From positions 1 through 64,000 of the forward strand of contig NZ_JAKGAP010000022.1 of the NCBI RefSeq assembly GCF_021532375.1: a DNA stretch of 64,000 bases. Reading direction: 5' to 3'. Source of the DNA: Paenibacillus alkaliterrae (GTDB lineage Bacteria; Bacillota; Bacilli; Paenibacillales; Paenibacillaceae). The notes under the pieces are model-generated. The model was given only the letters and a program-made list of their open reading frames with translations, had not been told where the DNA came from and did no database searches. A program made the translations under genes and the position numbers. How positions within the stretch are numbered: the first letter of the stretch is position 1; every line of letters begins with the position of its first letter. Shown in pieces: positions 9,129 to 17,712 of this stretch.

Positions 9129-12100
9129 GCCTCAAAACGGTCATCCTCTATGATCAATCGTTTCCGATAGCAAGTCGTTTGCCAGCCGATGCGGAAAGCA
9201 GTTTGCAACTGGCCGGAACCGTCGTACGAGCGGATGAGCTGGCGGAAGCGCTGAGCGATACGAACTGCGGGGTATTCATTAATCTGCATGCCCCTTATTT
9301 CCCAAAGCAGGCGTGGAGCGAAATTTCGGCGTATTTGAAACGCGGCGGCGGATTGATCAGCATTGGGGGCGCGCCGTTCAAGCGTCCGGTCGTCGCTTCC
9401 GAAGCGGAAGGCTGGCAAGCGGAGGCTGAGCAAACGGCCTATCACCGCGAGCTTCATATCCATGAGACGCTGCCGGTTGACGCGTCGCCGGTTGACAAGC
9501 TTTCGGCGCTCGCCGAGCTTCCTCTGCTGCAGGGCAAGGAAGCGTTATTCGAGGTGTCGGATACGTGGAATTTAGTGCCGCATGTGACGAAAAGCAGCGA
9601 TTTGCCTCATCAGATGGGCTCTGCCGGTCCGATGGACGCACATTTGTACCCGCTGCTGAAAGGCATCTCGGCTGAAGGGCGTGAGGTAGCCGCCCCCGTC
9701 GTGCTTTGGGAAAATACGAAGGGCATGTTCGCGGGAGCCCGCTGGCTGTTCGTGAACATGCCGCTGCTAGACGGTTTCTGGACGAATGGCGGCGCGGAGG
9801 AACTGGCCCGATGGGCTTCCTATTGCGCGGCGGGCGTTACGGAGCTGTGGCTAAAGCCCAATTATGCCTCCTACGAGCCGGGCGAGCGGGCGATGCTGAC
9901 GCTGCAGGCTCAGCATCTTGGGAGGCTTGGCGGCGCAGCCGACTGGAGCTTCTCGATCACGGTGAAGCATGAGAGCGAGCCCGGGCAGAGCTGGACGGTC
10001 AGCATGAAGCAGGAGGCGGATAACGAGCTTCGCCTTGCACGGCTTCACGTTCCGCTTGAGCTGAAGCCCGGATACTATCTGATGGAATGCCGGGCGGAAG
10101 CGTCCACTGGCGAAGTGCGTTTGCTTCGTCAAGGTTTCTGGGGCTTCGACCGCAGGCTGCTCGCCGAAGGCAGTCCGGTTACGTGCGGACGCGACTATTT
10201 CGAGAAGGACGGGCAGCCGATGCCGGTAGTAGGCATGACGTATATGACCTCGGACGTCGCCCGCAAGTTTTTGTTTCTGCCGAATGCGTCCGTATGGGAC
10301 AAGGATATGGCGCAGATGCGCAAAGCCGGCATTAACTGGATCAGAACGGGGATATGGACGGCTTACCGGAACGTGATGCAGGTCGACGGCCATGCCTCGG
10401 AGGAAGCGCTCCGTTCGATCGATGCTTTCCTGCTTACGGCGAAGCGGCATGACCTGCAGGTAACCTTCACTTTCTTCTCCTTTACGCCGGAGCCATGGGA
10501 AGGACGTAATCCTTATCTCGATCCGCGCAGCGTAGAGGCGCAGAAACGATTCGTCAGAGCCATTGTCTCGCGTCATAAGGAAACATCGAACGTGGACTGG
10601 GATTTGATCAACGAGCCTTCAATGTTCGACCCGCCCCGCATATTTTCGGACGGACCGAGATCATGCCGCGATCCTTTTGAGCAGGCCGCGTATGCAGATT
10701 GGCTGAAGAAGCGCCATGGCTCGATAGAACGTTTGCAGGAGCTTTGGAACATGTCGCCGGAGCAGCTGCCGGAATTTGAAGCGGCGCTGCCGCCGGAGCC
10801 GGAGGAAATCAACTTTGACGTGCAGGACATGCACCAGGGCAAGAAAGGAACGCGCTGGCTTGACTACGCGCTCTTCTCCATGGAGATGCATAACCGTTGG
10901 GCAAGGCAGATCTATGATGCCATTAAGGACGAATGCCCGGGCCATATGGTAACGGTCGGACAGGACGAGGCGCTTGGCGCGCAAAGGCCTTCGCCGTTCT
11001 TCTATGCGGAGGCGGCCGACTACACGACCGTGCATTCCTGGTGGCTCAATGACCACCTTGTATGGGACGGCATCTTTGCCAAGACGGCAGACAAGCCGTG
11101 CCTTGTGCAGGAGACGGGCATCATGTATGTGGAAACGCCGGACGGCCGGGCGAAGCGTTCGGAAGCGGAGCTCCGCAATATGCTGGAGCGGAAATACGCC
11201 TATGCGTTCGCGACTGGCGGCGCCGGCGCGATTCAGTGGATCTGGAACACGAATTACTATATGGACAATGCGAACGAATCGCATATCGGCGCTTTGCGGG
11301 CGGACGGAACGGAGAAGCCGGAGGCGGATATCTCGTACGATTTCGGGCAGTTTATGTCAGAGATACGCGATTTGTTTGTTGATAGGAAACTGGAGGACGC
11401 GGCGGTTGTATTCCCATATTCCAATGATTTCTCCAATCGCAAGCTGGCGTTCGATGCTACCACGCGGGCAACGAGGGTGCTTGCCTACGAGTTGAACACG
11501 GCGTTCAGAGGAGTCGGGGAGTATCAGTTGGATGAGCTGGAGGCGAACCCGCCGAACCTTGTCATCCTGCCGAGCGCCCATAATATAGACGACCTTGCTC
11601 TTGATCGGCTGCTTGACTTCGTAAGCCGGACAGGCGCGACGCTGCTTATGACCGGACCGGCGGGTCTGGATGCTTACTGGAGACCGACCGACAGACTTAC
11701 GAATCTGCTGGGCACGCGGCAGCTTGGCAATGTCCGCCGCGAGGAGCGGCTCCGCCTTGGCGGCCGCGTCATGCCGGTATCTTACGGAAACCGCCGAATC
11801 GCGGAGGTTTCGAAGGAAGTGACTGAGGCAGCCTTTAGCGGTGCAATTGAGGCAGATACGATTAAGGAAGTTGCTTACGGCAAGGGGCGGCTGATCTGGT
11901 GCCCGCTGCCGATCGAGCTTAACGACCGCATCGAGCCGATTGCAGCATTGTATGAATACGCGCTGGCTGCGGCAGGCTGCGGCCGGGAGTTGGATTGGAT
12001 CAAAGGCGGCGAATTATCCGGGATATATGGCCGCAAGCTTACGTTCCGTGACGGAGCTTTGTTCGTCTTCGTGTCGGAATCCGGCTTTGACGAAGCGATC

Positions 12101-12247
12101 GAGGTGAAGGACCCTGTAACGGGTGCGGTGTATTCTTTTGCGCTGGAGAGTGACCGCTCGGTACTCTTCGGGTGTGACGCGAACGGCGGGCTTCGCTCCG
12201 TATATCGTCCGAGTCAAGTAGAGGTGACGGTAACTCCCGCGGGTTAA
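9125..12247 (+). CDS. large clan GH-A glycoside hydrolase, possible beta-mannoside- or beta-galactoside-active
   Basis: This cytoplasmic protein of 1040 residues has an N-terminal glutamine-amidotransferase-like region (about 1-240), a beta-sandwich-like part, a TIM barrel (about 350-690) and a C-terminal region resembling the trimerisation domain of GH42 beta-galactosidases. The barrel shows the clan GH-A arrangement: acid/base candidate Glu497 in DLINEPSM and nucleophile candidate Glu663 in CLVQETGIMYVE. I cannot place it in a named GH family from sequence alone. Between a GH125 and a GH38 mannosidase, cleavage of the beta-mannosyl core of N-glycans or of a beta-mannan is an attractive but unproven role. 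The start ATG overlaps the GH125 stop. Confidence 0.7.
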   Translation: MSLKTVILYDQSFPIASRLPADAESSLQLAGTVVRADELAEALSDTNCGVFINLHAPYFPKQAWSEISAYLKRGGGLISIGGAPFKRPVVASEAEGWQAEAEQTAYHRELHIHETLPVDASPVDKLSALAELPLLQGKEALFEVSDTWNLVPHVTKSSDLPHQMGSAGPMDAHLYPLLKGISAEGREVAAPVVLWENTKGMFAGARWLFVNMPLLDGFWTNGGAEELARWASYCAAGVTELWLKPNYASYEPGERAMLTLQAQHLGRLGGAADWSFSITVKHESEPGQSWTVSMKQEADNELRLARLHVPLELKPGYYLMECRAEASTGEVRLLRQGFWGFDRRLLAEGSPVTCGRDYFEKDGQPMPVVGMTYMTSDVARKFLFLPNASVWDKDMAQMRKAGINWIRTGIWTAYRNVMQVDGHASEEALRSIDAFLLTAKRHDLQVTFTFFSFTPEPWEGRNPYLDPRSVEAQKRFVRAIVSRHKETSNVDWDLINEPSMFDPPRIFSDGPRSCRDPFEQAAYADWLKKRHGSIERLQELWNMSPEQLPEFEAALPPEPEEINFDVQDMHQGKKGTRWLDYALFSMEMHNRWARQIYDAIKDECPGHMVTVGQDEALGAQRPSPFFYAEAADYTTVHSWWLNDHLVWDGIFAKTADKPCLVQETGIMYVETPDGRAKRSEAELRNMLERKYAYAFATGGAGAIQWIWNTNYYMDNANESHIGALRADGTEKPEADISYDFGQFMSEIRDLFVDRKLEDAAVVFPYSNDFSNRKLAFDATTRATRVLAYELNTAFRGVGEYQLDELEANPPNLVILPSAHNIDDLALDRLLDFVSRTGATLLMTGPAGLDAYWRPTDRLTNLLGTRQLGNVRREERLRLGGRVMPVSYGNRRIAEVSKEVTEAAFSGAIEADTIKEVAYGKGRLIWCPLPIELNDRIEPIAALYEYALAAAGCGRELDWIKGGELSGIYGRKLTFRDGALFVFVSESGFDEAIEVKDPVTGAVYSFALESDRSVLFGCDANGGLRSVYRPSQVEVTVTPAG

Positions 12248-12276
12248 CGACGAATATTTGGAAGAGGTGCTCAGTT

Positions 12277-15015
12277 ATGACCGATAAACGAACGGCCCAT
12301 ATTATTTCGCATACACACTGGGACCGCGAATGGTATTTGCCCTATGAGAAGCATCATGTCCTGCTAGTGAAGCTTATGGATACGCTGCTGCATACACTCG
12401 ATACCGATCCGGCGTTCAAAAGCTTTTATTTGGACGGACAGACCATTATCATTGAGGATTACTTGCAGGTACGTCCTGAGAACAGGGAGCGCCTCGAGCG
12501 TTATATCCGCGAAGGACGGATCCCGATCGGTCCATGGTACATTTTGCAGGATGCATTCCTGACCAGCAGCGAAGCGAATTTGCGCAATTTGCAAATCGGC
12601 CATCAGGACGCATCGCGTTACGGCACGATCGCGAAGGTAGGCTATTTCCCCGACACGTTCGGCAACATTGGCCAAGCGCCGCAAATATTGCGGCAGGCCG
12701 GCATTGATAATGCGATATTCGGAAGAGGCGTGAAGCCGACCGGCTTTAATAATACCGTGGCGGATTCGGAATACGAATCATCATTCTCCGAGCTGATTTG
12801 GGAAGGTCCGGACGGCTCGCGGGTGCTTGGAATTTTGTTCGCGAACTGGTATTGCAACGGCATGGAAGTGCCTGTAGACGAGGCGGAAGCTAAAGCTTAT
12901 TGGGAACGAAAGCTGGAAGAGGCGCAGAAATATGCCGCAACCGGCCAGCTGCTGTTCATGAACGGCTGCGACCATCAGCCGATCCAGCAGGATTTGTCGG
13001 CCGCGTTAGACACGGCAAGACGCTTGTTCCCGGATACGGAATTCGTGCATTCGAACTTCGAGGACTATTTGGCTTCGGTGAAAGAGTCGTTGACCCGCGA
13101 GCTGTCTGTCGTCAAGGGAGAGCTTAGGAGTCAACAGACGGACGGCTGGTCGACGCTTGTGAACACCGCTTCCGCCCGCGTTTATTTGAAGCAAATGAAC
13201 CAGCTCGGCCAAGCGATGCTGGAGAAGGTGGCCGAACCGCTGGCCGCGCTGGCGCAAACGGTCGGTCACGAGTATCCTCATCATTTGTTTACGTATGCGT
13301 GGAAGACGTTAATGCAGAATCATCCGCATGACAGCATTTGCGGCTGCAGCGTTGACGAGGTGCACCGCGAGATGGTGACCCGCTTTGACAAGAGCCGCCA
13401 TGTCGCTGAAGCGATCATCGACGATGCCAAGCAAGCCATTGCTGATGCGGTAGATACATCCGCATTCGCCGCTTATGGCGAGGATGCGCTGCCGTTCGTC
13501 GTATATAATACGACAGGCTGGGAGCGCAGCGGAACGGTCTCGGTCGAGCTTGACGTCGAGCGGATTTACTACCGCGAGGGCGTGCAGCTTACCGAAATGA
13601 ATCGGCGGATGAAAGCCGTGGATGTGAGCGGCAGAACGCTCATTGACCATAAAGGCGCTGCCGTTGCTTACTCCGTCGAGGATTTGGGACTGCAGTTCGG
13701 CTATGACCTGCCGGATGATAAGTTCCGCCAGCCGTACATGTGCCGCAGGGTGAGGCTGACGTTCGCGGCGGAGAAGGTGGCGGCGCTGGGGCATACCGTT
13801 TACGCATGGGTTCACGGCAGCGCGAAGGCGAGCGGAGGTCCCGCCGCTATGCTCGTGGCAGAGGATCGCATGCTGGAGAATGAATGGCTCCGCATAGCTA
13901 TTGCCGAAGACGGATCTTTCAGCGTTACGGATAAGCAGAGCGGCCAAGCCTATAGCGATCTCGGCGTATATGAGAATACGGGCGATATCGGCAATGAATA
14001 TATGTACAAGCAGCCGAATGGGGAACAAGCCCTCACGACGAAGGGGCTGCAGGCGAGGATACAGCTTCTCGAGCATACGCCTTACCGCGCGGCGATTGAA
14101 ATTGTGCACGAGTGGGCGGTGCCGGCATCTGCGGACGAGGCGTTCGAGACCGAAAAGCAGGAAGCCGTCTACTTCCCAGACCGGAAGGCGCAGCGCTCGC
14201 AAGACACCGTACTGCTTACGATCAGAACCGTCGTGGCTTTGAGCAGCAGCGGCAAAGGAGTTGAATGGGAGACGTCGTTCAACAACCAAGCGAAGGATCA
14301 TCGCGTACGCGCGTTGTTCCCGACCGACGTGGCAGCATCCGTTCATCGCGCGGATTCGATCTTCGAGGTGGCCGTGCGCGACAACGAGCCGGCAGCCGAG
14401 TGGATGAATCCCAGCAATGCTCAGCATCAGCAGACTTTTGTTGATGTTAGCGGCGAGCATGGAGGCTTGACGGTTGCCAATCTCGGTCTGCATGAATATG
14501 AGGTGCTGCGCGACGGCCGCAACACGATTGCGGTAACGCTGCTTCGCTCCGTATCGGAGCTGGGCGATTGGGGCGTTTTCCCTACGCCGGAGGCGCAATG
14601 CCTCGGCGGGCAGCGCTTCCGCTTGCGTATTATTCCGCACAGCGGCGACGGCGTTCAATCCGGCGCCTACGCGGACGCCTACCAGTTCCAGGTGCCGTGG
14701 ACGGTATGTCAGACAGGCGTTCACGCGGGCAGGCTCGTCCCGTCGGGCGCAATAATCGCATGGGAGGGCGCGAGTCTAGCTTTCTCGTCGATGAAGGTGA
14801 ACGAGAATTCCGGCGATTTGATGCTGCGCTGGTTCAATATGCAGGCGCAAGATGCGACATTGAAGCTAAATGCTCCAGATGGCCGCTCCATAGGGCAAAT
14901 GTATAAAAGCAATGTGCTGGAGCTTCCAGGCGAAAGCATAGCCTTGCTTGATCAGTCGGTCGTTACTCTTCCGGTGGGGCCGTGTGAAATCGTGACCATA
15001 GGTATTAAGCGTTGA
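12277..15015 (+). CDS. GH38 alpha-mannosidase
   Basis: This 912-residue enzyme is of the bacterial MngB-like GH38 branch. Zinc-site residues lie in SHTHWDREW (His14 and Asp16), and the nucleophile candidate Asp126 in YFPDTFGNIGQAPQ. The segment NHPHDSICGCSVDEVHREM supplies the conserved second metal/substrate region. The C-terminal half is the usual beta-rich domain. There is no signal peptide. GAAGAGGTG at 12261-12269 sets the start. Members remove terminal alpha-mannose by a retaining mechanism, complementing the alpha-1,6-specific GH125 enzyme upstream. It is the last gene of the operon. Confidence 0.92.
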   Translation: MTDKRTAHIISHTHWDREWYLPYEKHHVLLVKLMDTLLHTLDTDPAFKSFYLDGQTIIIEDYLQVRPENRERLERYIREGRIPIGPWYILQDAFLTSSEANLRNLQIGHQDASRYGTIAKVGYFPDTFGNIGQAPQILRQAGIDNAIFGRGVKPTGFNNTVADSEYESSFSELIWEGPDGSRVLGILFANWYCNGMEVPVDEAEAKAYWERKLEEAQKYAATGQLLFMNGCDHQPIQQDLSAALDTARRLFPDTEFVHSNFEDYLASVKESLTRELSVVKGELRSQQTDGWSTLVNTASARVYLKQMNQLGQAMLEKVAEPLAALAQTVGHEYPHHLFTYAWKTLMQNHPHDSICGCSVDEVHREMVTRFDKSRHVAEAIIDDAKQAIADAVDTSAFAAYGEDALPFVVYNTTGWERSGTVSVELDVERIYYREGVQLTEMNRRMKAVDVSGRTLIDHKGAAVAYSVEDLGLQFGYDLPDDKFRQPYMCRRVRLTFAAEKVAALGHTVYAWVHGSAKASGGPAAMLVAEDRMLENEWLRIAIAEDGSFSVTDKQSGQAYSDLGVYENTGDIGNEYMYKQPNGEQALTTKGLQARIQLLEHTPYRAAIEIVHEWAVPASADEAFETEKQEAVYFPDRKAQRSQDTVLLTIRTVVALSSSGKGVEWETSFNNQAKDHRVRALFPTDVAASVHRADSIFEVAVRDNEPAAEWMNPSNAQHQQTFVDVSGEHGGLTVANLGLHEYEVLRDGRNTIAVTLLRSVSELGDWGVFPTPEAQCLGGQRFRLRIIPHSGDGVQSGAYADAYQFQVPWTVCQTGVHAGRLVPSGAIIAWEGASLAFSSMKVNENSGDLMLRWFNMQAQDATLKLNAPDGRSIGQMYKSNVLELPGESIALLDQSVVTLPVGPCEIVTIGIKR

Positions 15016-15275
15016 CAAAACACGAAGAAGCCCTCCTTCAATCGGAATTGGGGCGAGTGTGCGTTCGGTGACGGGAACAGACATTAGAATCTCTACCTGA
15101 TCCTATTCCTTTGCATAACTTATACAGTTCGACCCATTTTATAATCGCTAGATTGGAACGAGTTGGCCGACTATTTTGTCTCAGAAATGCTCTATTAAAG
15201 CATTGCAATTTTTAGTTCAACCTGTATAGTTCAGAGGCTCCATCAATCAAATCTTATATATAGAAAGATGCGGAA
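15016..15275. other. intergenic region with no recognisable gene
   Basis: There is no open frame with a ribosome site, no tRNA-like fold and no clear repeat family in this stretch between the GH38 gene and the hairpin at 15276. The only curiosity is TGCATAACTTATA near 15112. A near-identical string occurs on the other strand as the sigma-K-like -10 region of the small yjcZ-type gene near 15530. Confidence 0.5.
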
Positions 15276-15311
15276 AAGCCAGAAAGACCCTGAAAAGGGT
15301 CTTTTTGGCTT
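15276..15311. terminator. bidirectional terminator
   Basis: AAGCCAGAAAGACCC pairs with GGGTCTTTTTGGCTT around a TGAAAA loop. The A-rich and T-rich flanks allow termination in both directions, serving the mannosidase operon on the plus strand and the yjcZ-type gene on the minus strand. Confidence 0.75.
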
Positions 15312-15368
15312 GTTAACTGGAGTTATAGTAGTACACCTTGCATAACAAGGTTACGACTTAGAGGTTTA

Positions 15369-15485
15369 TTAGCCTCTGCCATAGCCGCCGAAGCCCAAGC
15401 AGCTACAAGCGATAATCACCAATAGAATGAAGAGCACAAGAATCGTGCCAGTGTTCGTGAAAGCACCACCTACATAACCGGACAT
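15369..15485 (-). CDS. YjcZ-family sporulation peptide
   Basis: This 38-residue peptide has a Gly-rich start (MSGYVGGAFTN), one membrane helix (TILVLFILLVIIACSC) and a Gly/Tyr tail, the pattern of the YjcZ family of spore-associated peptides. The Shine-Dalgarno site AAGGAGGTG lies at 15493-15501, eight bases before the ATG on the minus strand. Upstream, CATAACTTA fits the sigma-K -10 consensus CATAnnnTA, though I see no matching -35 AC. Two longer paralogues occur at 17183 and 25984. Its precise role in the spore is unknown. Confidence 0.85.
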   Translation of the reverse strand: MSGYVGGAFTNTGTILVLFILLVIIACSCLGFGGYGRG

Positions 15486-15594
15486 TGTTGAAGGCACCTC
15501 CTTCGTGTTGAGTACACTATAAGTTATGCAGGGTCGTTACAATTTGATTGGGTGTTTGTCTTGGAGATTGTTTATCCCTGTCGTTAGCCCAGAT

Positions 15595-16005
15595 TCAAAA
15601 ATAAAACTTCTGCATCTCCTTAGGAACGCCATTACGCATCAGCAGCTCCTCAAGCGTTTCAGAGCGGGCAGGCGAATCGCCGGCCGTGAGCAGCCGAACG
15701 GCGAATTTACTCGCTTGCCGCTCGTATTTCCCCACATTGAAATAGGATTGCTCATCCAGCCAAAAGCGGTTGAAGCCCGGGTGAAGCCGGTCATGGCCCA
15801 GCTCATGGGCGCATACGAACCGGCGCCAATCATCGGGGAGCTTCTCGTGGATGACGATGAACCGCCGGCGAAGCTTCTTGAAATAAAGGCCGCGCGTTCC
15901 TTCGCCTAAATCTGCAATCCGTATATGAATGCCAAGACCTTCGGCAATGGTAAAGGGATCGTTGGTCTTGAATTTGCGGATGAGCTTCAGAATTAGTTTA
16001 TCCAT
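15595..16005 (-). CDS. ImmA/IrrE-family metallopeptidase
   Basis: This 136-residue protein carries the zinc-protease signature HELGH (CAHELGHDRLHP) and the short domain typical of ImmA. In ICEBs1, ImmA cleaves the repressor ImmR after DNA damage to induce the element. It sits eight bases downstream of an XRE repressor gene in the same orientation, the standard immR-immA order. The likely target is therefore that repressor, and the likely outcome is release of the divergent holin promoter. A second, distinct ImmA/XRE pair occurs in the prophage at 59445-60332. Confidence 0.85.
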   Translation of the reverse strand: MDKLILKLIRKFKTNDPFTIAEGLGIHIRIADLGEGTRGLYFKKLRRRFIVIHEKLPDDWRRFVCAHELGHDRLHPGFNRFWLDEQSYFNVGKYERQASKFAVRLLTAGDSPARSETLEELLMRNGVPKEMQKFYF

Positions 16006-16013
16006 AGCAACAC

Positions 16014-16439
16014 CTATCCTTTGGGATCATCGGGAGCATCGTTTTGCGGATCTGCTTTTTTCTTGTGCTTATTCATTTGCTTCGCTTCCCAGAAGAGCCC
16101 GGTAAGAACGTCCATGACGCGTATGCGGTCAGCAGGGCTCATCGGCACGCCGTCGAACATAATTTCCCCGTCTTCCTCGAGCAGCTTTTTGAAGTCGCGT
16201 TTATCCTTATGCGTTGCCCAGTCGGGTATAGTTGCTGTGGAAAGGTCGCGGCCAAGCAAGTAATCGGTGGTCGTATTTAAAATATCGGCCATCTTTTGCA
16301 AATCCTCGCTCGTTGGCGTTACCCGGTCATTCTCAATGTGGCCTAAATTGGATCGCCCCATGTCCAGCTGCGAAGCAATGTCCAGCTGCGTTAAACCGCG
16401 TTCGATCCTCAAATGCTTGATTCTTGTTCCCAATGACAT
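16014..16439 (-). CDS. XRE-family repressor, ImmR-like
   Basis: This 141-residue protein begins MSLGTRIKHLRIERGLTQLD, an XRE helix-turn-helix over about residues 6-60, with an Asp/Glu/Lys-rich C-terminal region that may be the protease-sensitive part. I start it at 16439 because TGGAGGG lies eight bases upstream there; the frame stays open further but without a ribosome site. Two palindromes sharing GTATT half-sites (16466-16482 and 16486-16500) cover its own promoter and the divergent one, so it probably represses both. Gene order with ImmA suggests inducible derepression. Confidence 0.85.
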   Translation of the reverse strand: MSLGTRIKHLRIERGLTQLDIASQLDMGRSNLGHIENDRVTPTSEDLQKMADILNTTTDYLLGRDLSTATIPDWATHKDKRDFKKLLEEDGEIMFDGVPMSPADRIRVMDVLTGLFWEAKQMNKHKKKADPQNDAPDDPKG

Positions 16440-16465
16440 TTTTAATACCCTCCAATAATAAAATG

Positions 16466-16509
16466 AAGTATTTAAAATACTTGACGGTATTATAAATACC
16501 GAATACAAT
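16466..16509 (+). promoter_or_regulatory. divergent promoter with two XRE operators
   Basis: AAGTATTTAAAATACTT (16466-16482) is a perfect odd-centred palindrome, and GGTATTATAAATACC (16486-16500) is a second with the same GTATT half-site. The plus strand has TTGACG (16481-16486), a 17-base spacer and TACAAT (16504-16509), a good sigma-A promoter towards the holin. The minus strand carries TATAAT within the second palindrome for the repressor gene. Repressor binding would block the plus promoter directly. Confidence 0.7.
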
Positions 16510-16636
16510 GAAGTTCACCAGACGAATACATAAAGCGATCTGTGAAACACGCTAAAAGGATATTTTCGCTACTTCACAGCTAGTATATTTACTAATTAGG
16601 GTAATGTCAATACCATCTAGGGGGAGGATGAGGAGG

Positions 16637-17077
16637 ATGAAGGCTCCAGAGATTTATGCTTATCTATTATACGGAATGGAGGCGTTATACGGAGAGGGAA
16701 GGCTGCTGTTAATCACGATATTAATTGCCGCTATTGCATTGGATTGGATTACGGGAATCGCGGCAGCGCATTTAGGGGGCAGACAAGCTTTAGAATATGG
16801 GAAACTCGGCGTGCTTCGGACGTTGTTTATTTTGTTGCTTCCTATGTTTTCGAAATTATTAGATACGATGCTGAGTATGCCGGGTTTGTTTTTCTACGCC
16901 GTCACGATCGGACTTATTTATCGCGTCTGGCAATCGATAACGGCAAATGCCTATCATGCCGGCTGGGATAGGTGGATCCCCAGATTGGTCATTCAACATA
17001 TCGAGGCCGAACTGAAAGCGAAAGCAGAGCAAGTCTTTATAAAGGATAACTGCAAGAAGGAGGAGGATTTGTATTAG
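16637..17077 (+). CDS. phage-type holin (toxin-secretion/phage-lysis holin family)
   Basis: This 146-residue membrane protein has three to four hydrophobic segments and the motif LDWITGIAAAHLGGR, followed by a charged C-terminal tail (KAEQVFIKDNCKKEE). This is the pattern of the Phage_holin_4 family, which opens lesions in the cytoplasmic membrane to release an endolysin. I start at ATG 16637, nine bases after GGGGGAGG; two ATGs further upstream are badly placed relative to this site. No endolysin or other phage structural gene is nearby. It is driven by the promoter shared with the XRE repressor. Confidence 0.75.
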   Translation: MKAPEIYAYLLYGMEALYGEGRLLLITILIAAIALDWITGIAAAHLGGRQALEYGKLGVLRTLFILLLPMFSKLLDTMLSMPGLFFYAVTIGLIYRVWQSITANAYHAGWDRWIPRLVIQHIEAELKAKAEQVFIKDNCKKEEDLY

Positions 17078-17124
17078 CTGCAGCTGTAACCTTAGGCATT
17101 TGCTCATTTCATGCGAATGCCCAT

Positions 17125-17151
17125 ACACTTTTCGCCCTGAAACATAGGATA
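17125..17151 (+). promoter_or_regulatory. sigma-K-type promoter of yjcZ copy 1
   Basis: AC at 17125-17126 and CATAGGATA at 17143-17151 are separated by 16 bases, matching the mother-cell sigma-K pattern (AC, 16 bp, CATAnnnTA). The second cassette has the same elements with identical spacing. Confidence 0.65.
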
Positions 17152-17182
17152 CTGTGTACCTTAACGCAAAGGAGATGAACAA

Positions 17183-17347
17183 ATGAGCTATGGAGTAGCA
17201 GGTGTTGGTGCAGGAAACAATGCTCCTTACCCGGTTGCAGGAGTTGGACATTGCGTACCAAAAGTTGGCGGTGCATTCACGAATGTGGGCTGCATTCTTG
17301 TCCTTTTTATTCTACTGGTCATTATCTCGCGTGCTTGCTTGTACTAG
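17183..17347 (+). CDS. YjcZ-family sporulation peptide, copy 1
   Basis: This 54-residue peptide has a Gly/Ala/Val-rich N-terminal half (MSYGVAGVGAGNN), then VGGAFTNVG and a membrane helix (ILVLFILLVIISRAC). The ribosome site AAAGGAG precedes the ATG by about seven bases. It is a paralogue of the gene at 25984 and of the shorter one at 15369. The sigma-K-like promoter places expression in the mother cell late in sporulation. The individual function of such peptides is not known. Confidence 0.85.
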   Translation: MSYGVAGVGAGNNAPYPVAGVGHCVPKVGGAFTNVGCILVLFILLVIISRACLY

Positions 17348-17407
17348 TTTTACCAAGGCTTTATTGTAAATCGGCATAAAAAAGCTTCCACTACCTGCGT
17401 GTATAAT

Positions 17408-17440
17408 AAAATCCCCAAGAGCCTGAGCCTTGGGGATTTT
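17408..17440 (+). terminator. terminator of yjcZ copy 1
   Basis: AAAATCCCCAAG pairs with CTTGGGGATTTT around the loop AGCCTGAGC. The symmetric A and T runs make it potentially bidirectional. The second cassette has almost the same hairpin at 26208-26240. Confidence 0.85.
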
Positions 17441-17610
17441 ATGTGTGTTTCGATCATGATGCGAGAATAAGGGCTAGAGGGGGAGTATCGCGTTCATAGG
17501 TTTGGAATCAGTCCTTTATTTGTGTTGTTGTGGAAAACAAGAAACGGAATCCCGGCTCCAGGCTCTGCATAATCACGTCCTTACATACAAACGCAACTTA
17601 AAACAATAAC

Positions 17611-17674
17611 AAAACAATTAAACACACAATCTTTACTTGTATTTGACGCTCTTTTAACAAAACTATTTTAAGAT
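17611..17674 (+). promoter_or_regulatory. promoter and shared motif upstream of the AEP operon
   Basis: AAAACAATTAAACA (17611-17624) and TTTACTTGT (17632-17640) recur upstream of the binding-protein gene at 24648 and 24679. After the second block the two regions stay alignable, with TTGACG (17643-17648) here and TTAACA there. I take this as the operator/promoter of one regulon, probably controlled by the DeoR-type regulator of the operon. The gap between the two blocks is 7 bases here and 17 there, a difference of one helical turn. The exact -10 box is uncertain. Confidence 0.6.
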
Positions 17675-17712
17675 ACAAAGGTGTTAAACCGAGGATAGCA
17701 AGGAGAATGAGA

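Larger units (their letters stand above)
17098..17440 (+). repeat. yjcZ cassette, copy 1 (promoter, gene, terminator)
   Basis: This unit and the one at 25900-26240 share the sigma-K promoter, the spacer TACCTTAAC, the ribosome site AAGGAGATGAAC, the gene, the trailer TTGTAAATCGGCATAA and a terminator with nearly the same loop. They are diverged direct copies in the same orientation and bracket the AEP cluster. Homologous exchange between them would delete or amplify about 8.8 kb. Confidence 0.75.

Noticed and set aside
13309-14724. 471-codon open frame antisense to the GH38 gene
   Set aside because: It mirrors the codon structure of a clearly real GH38 enzyme, has no ribosome site and no recognisable domain.
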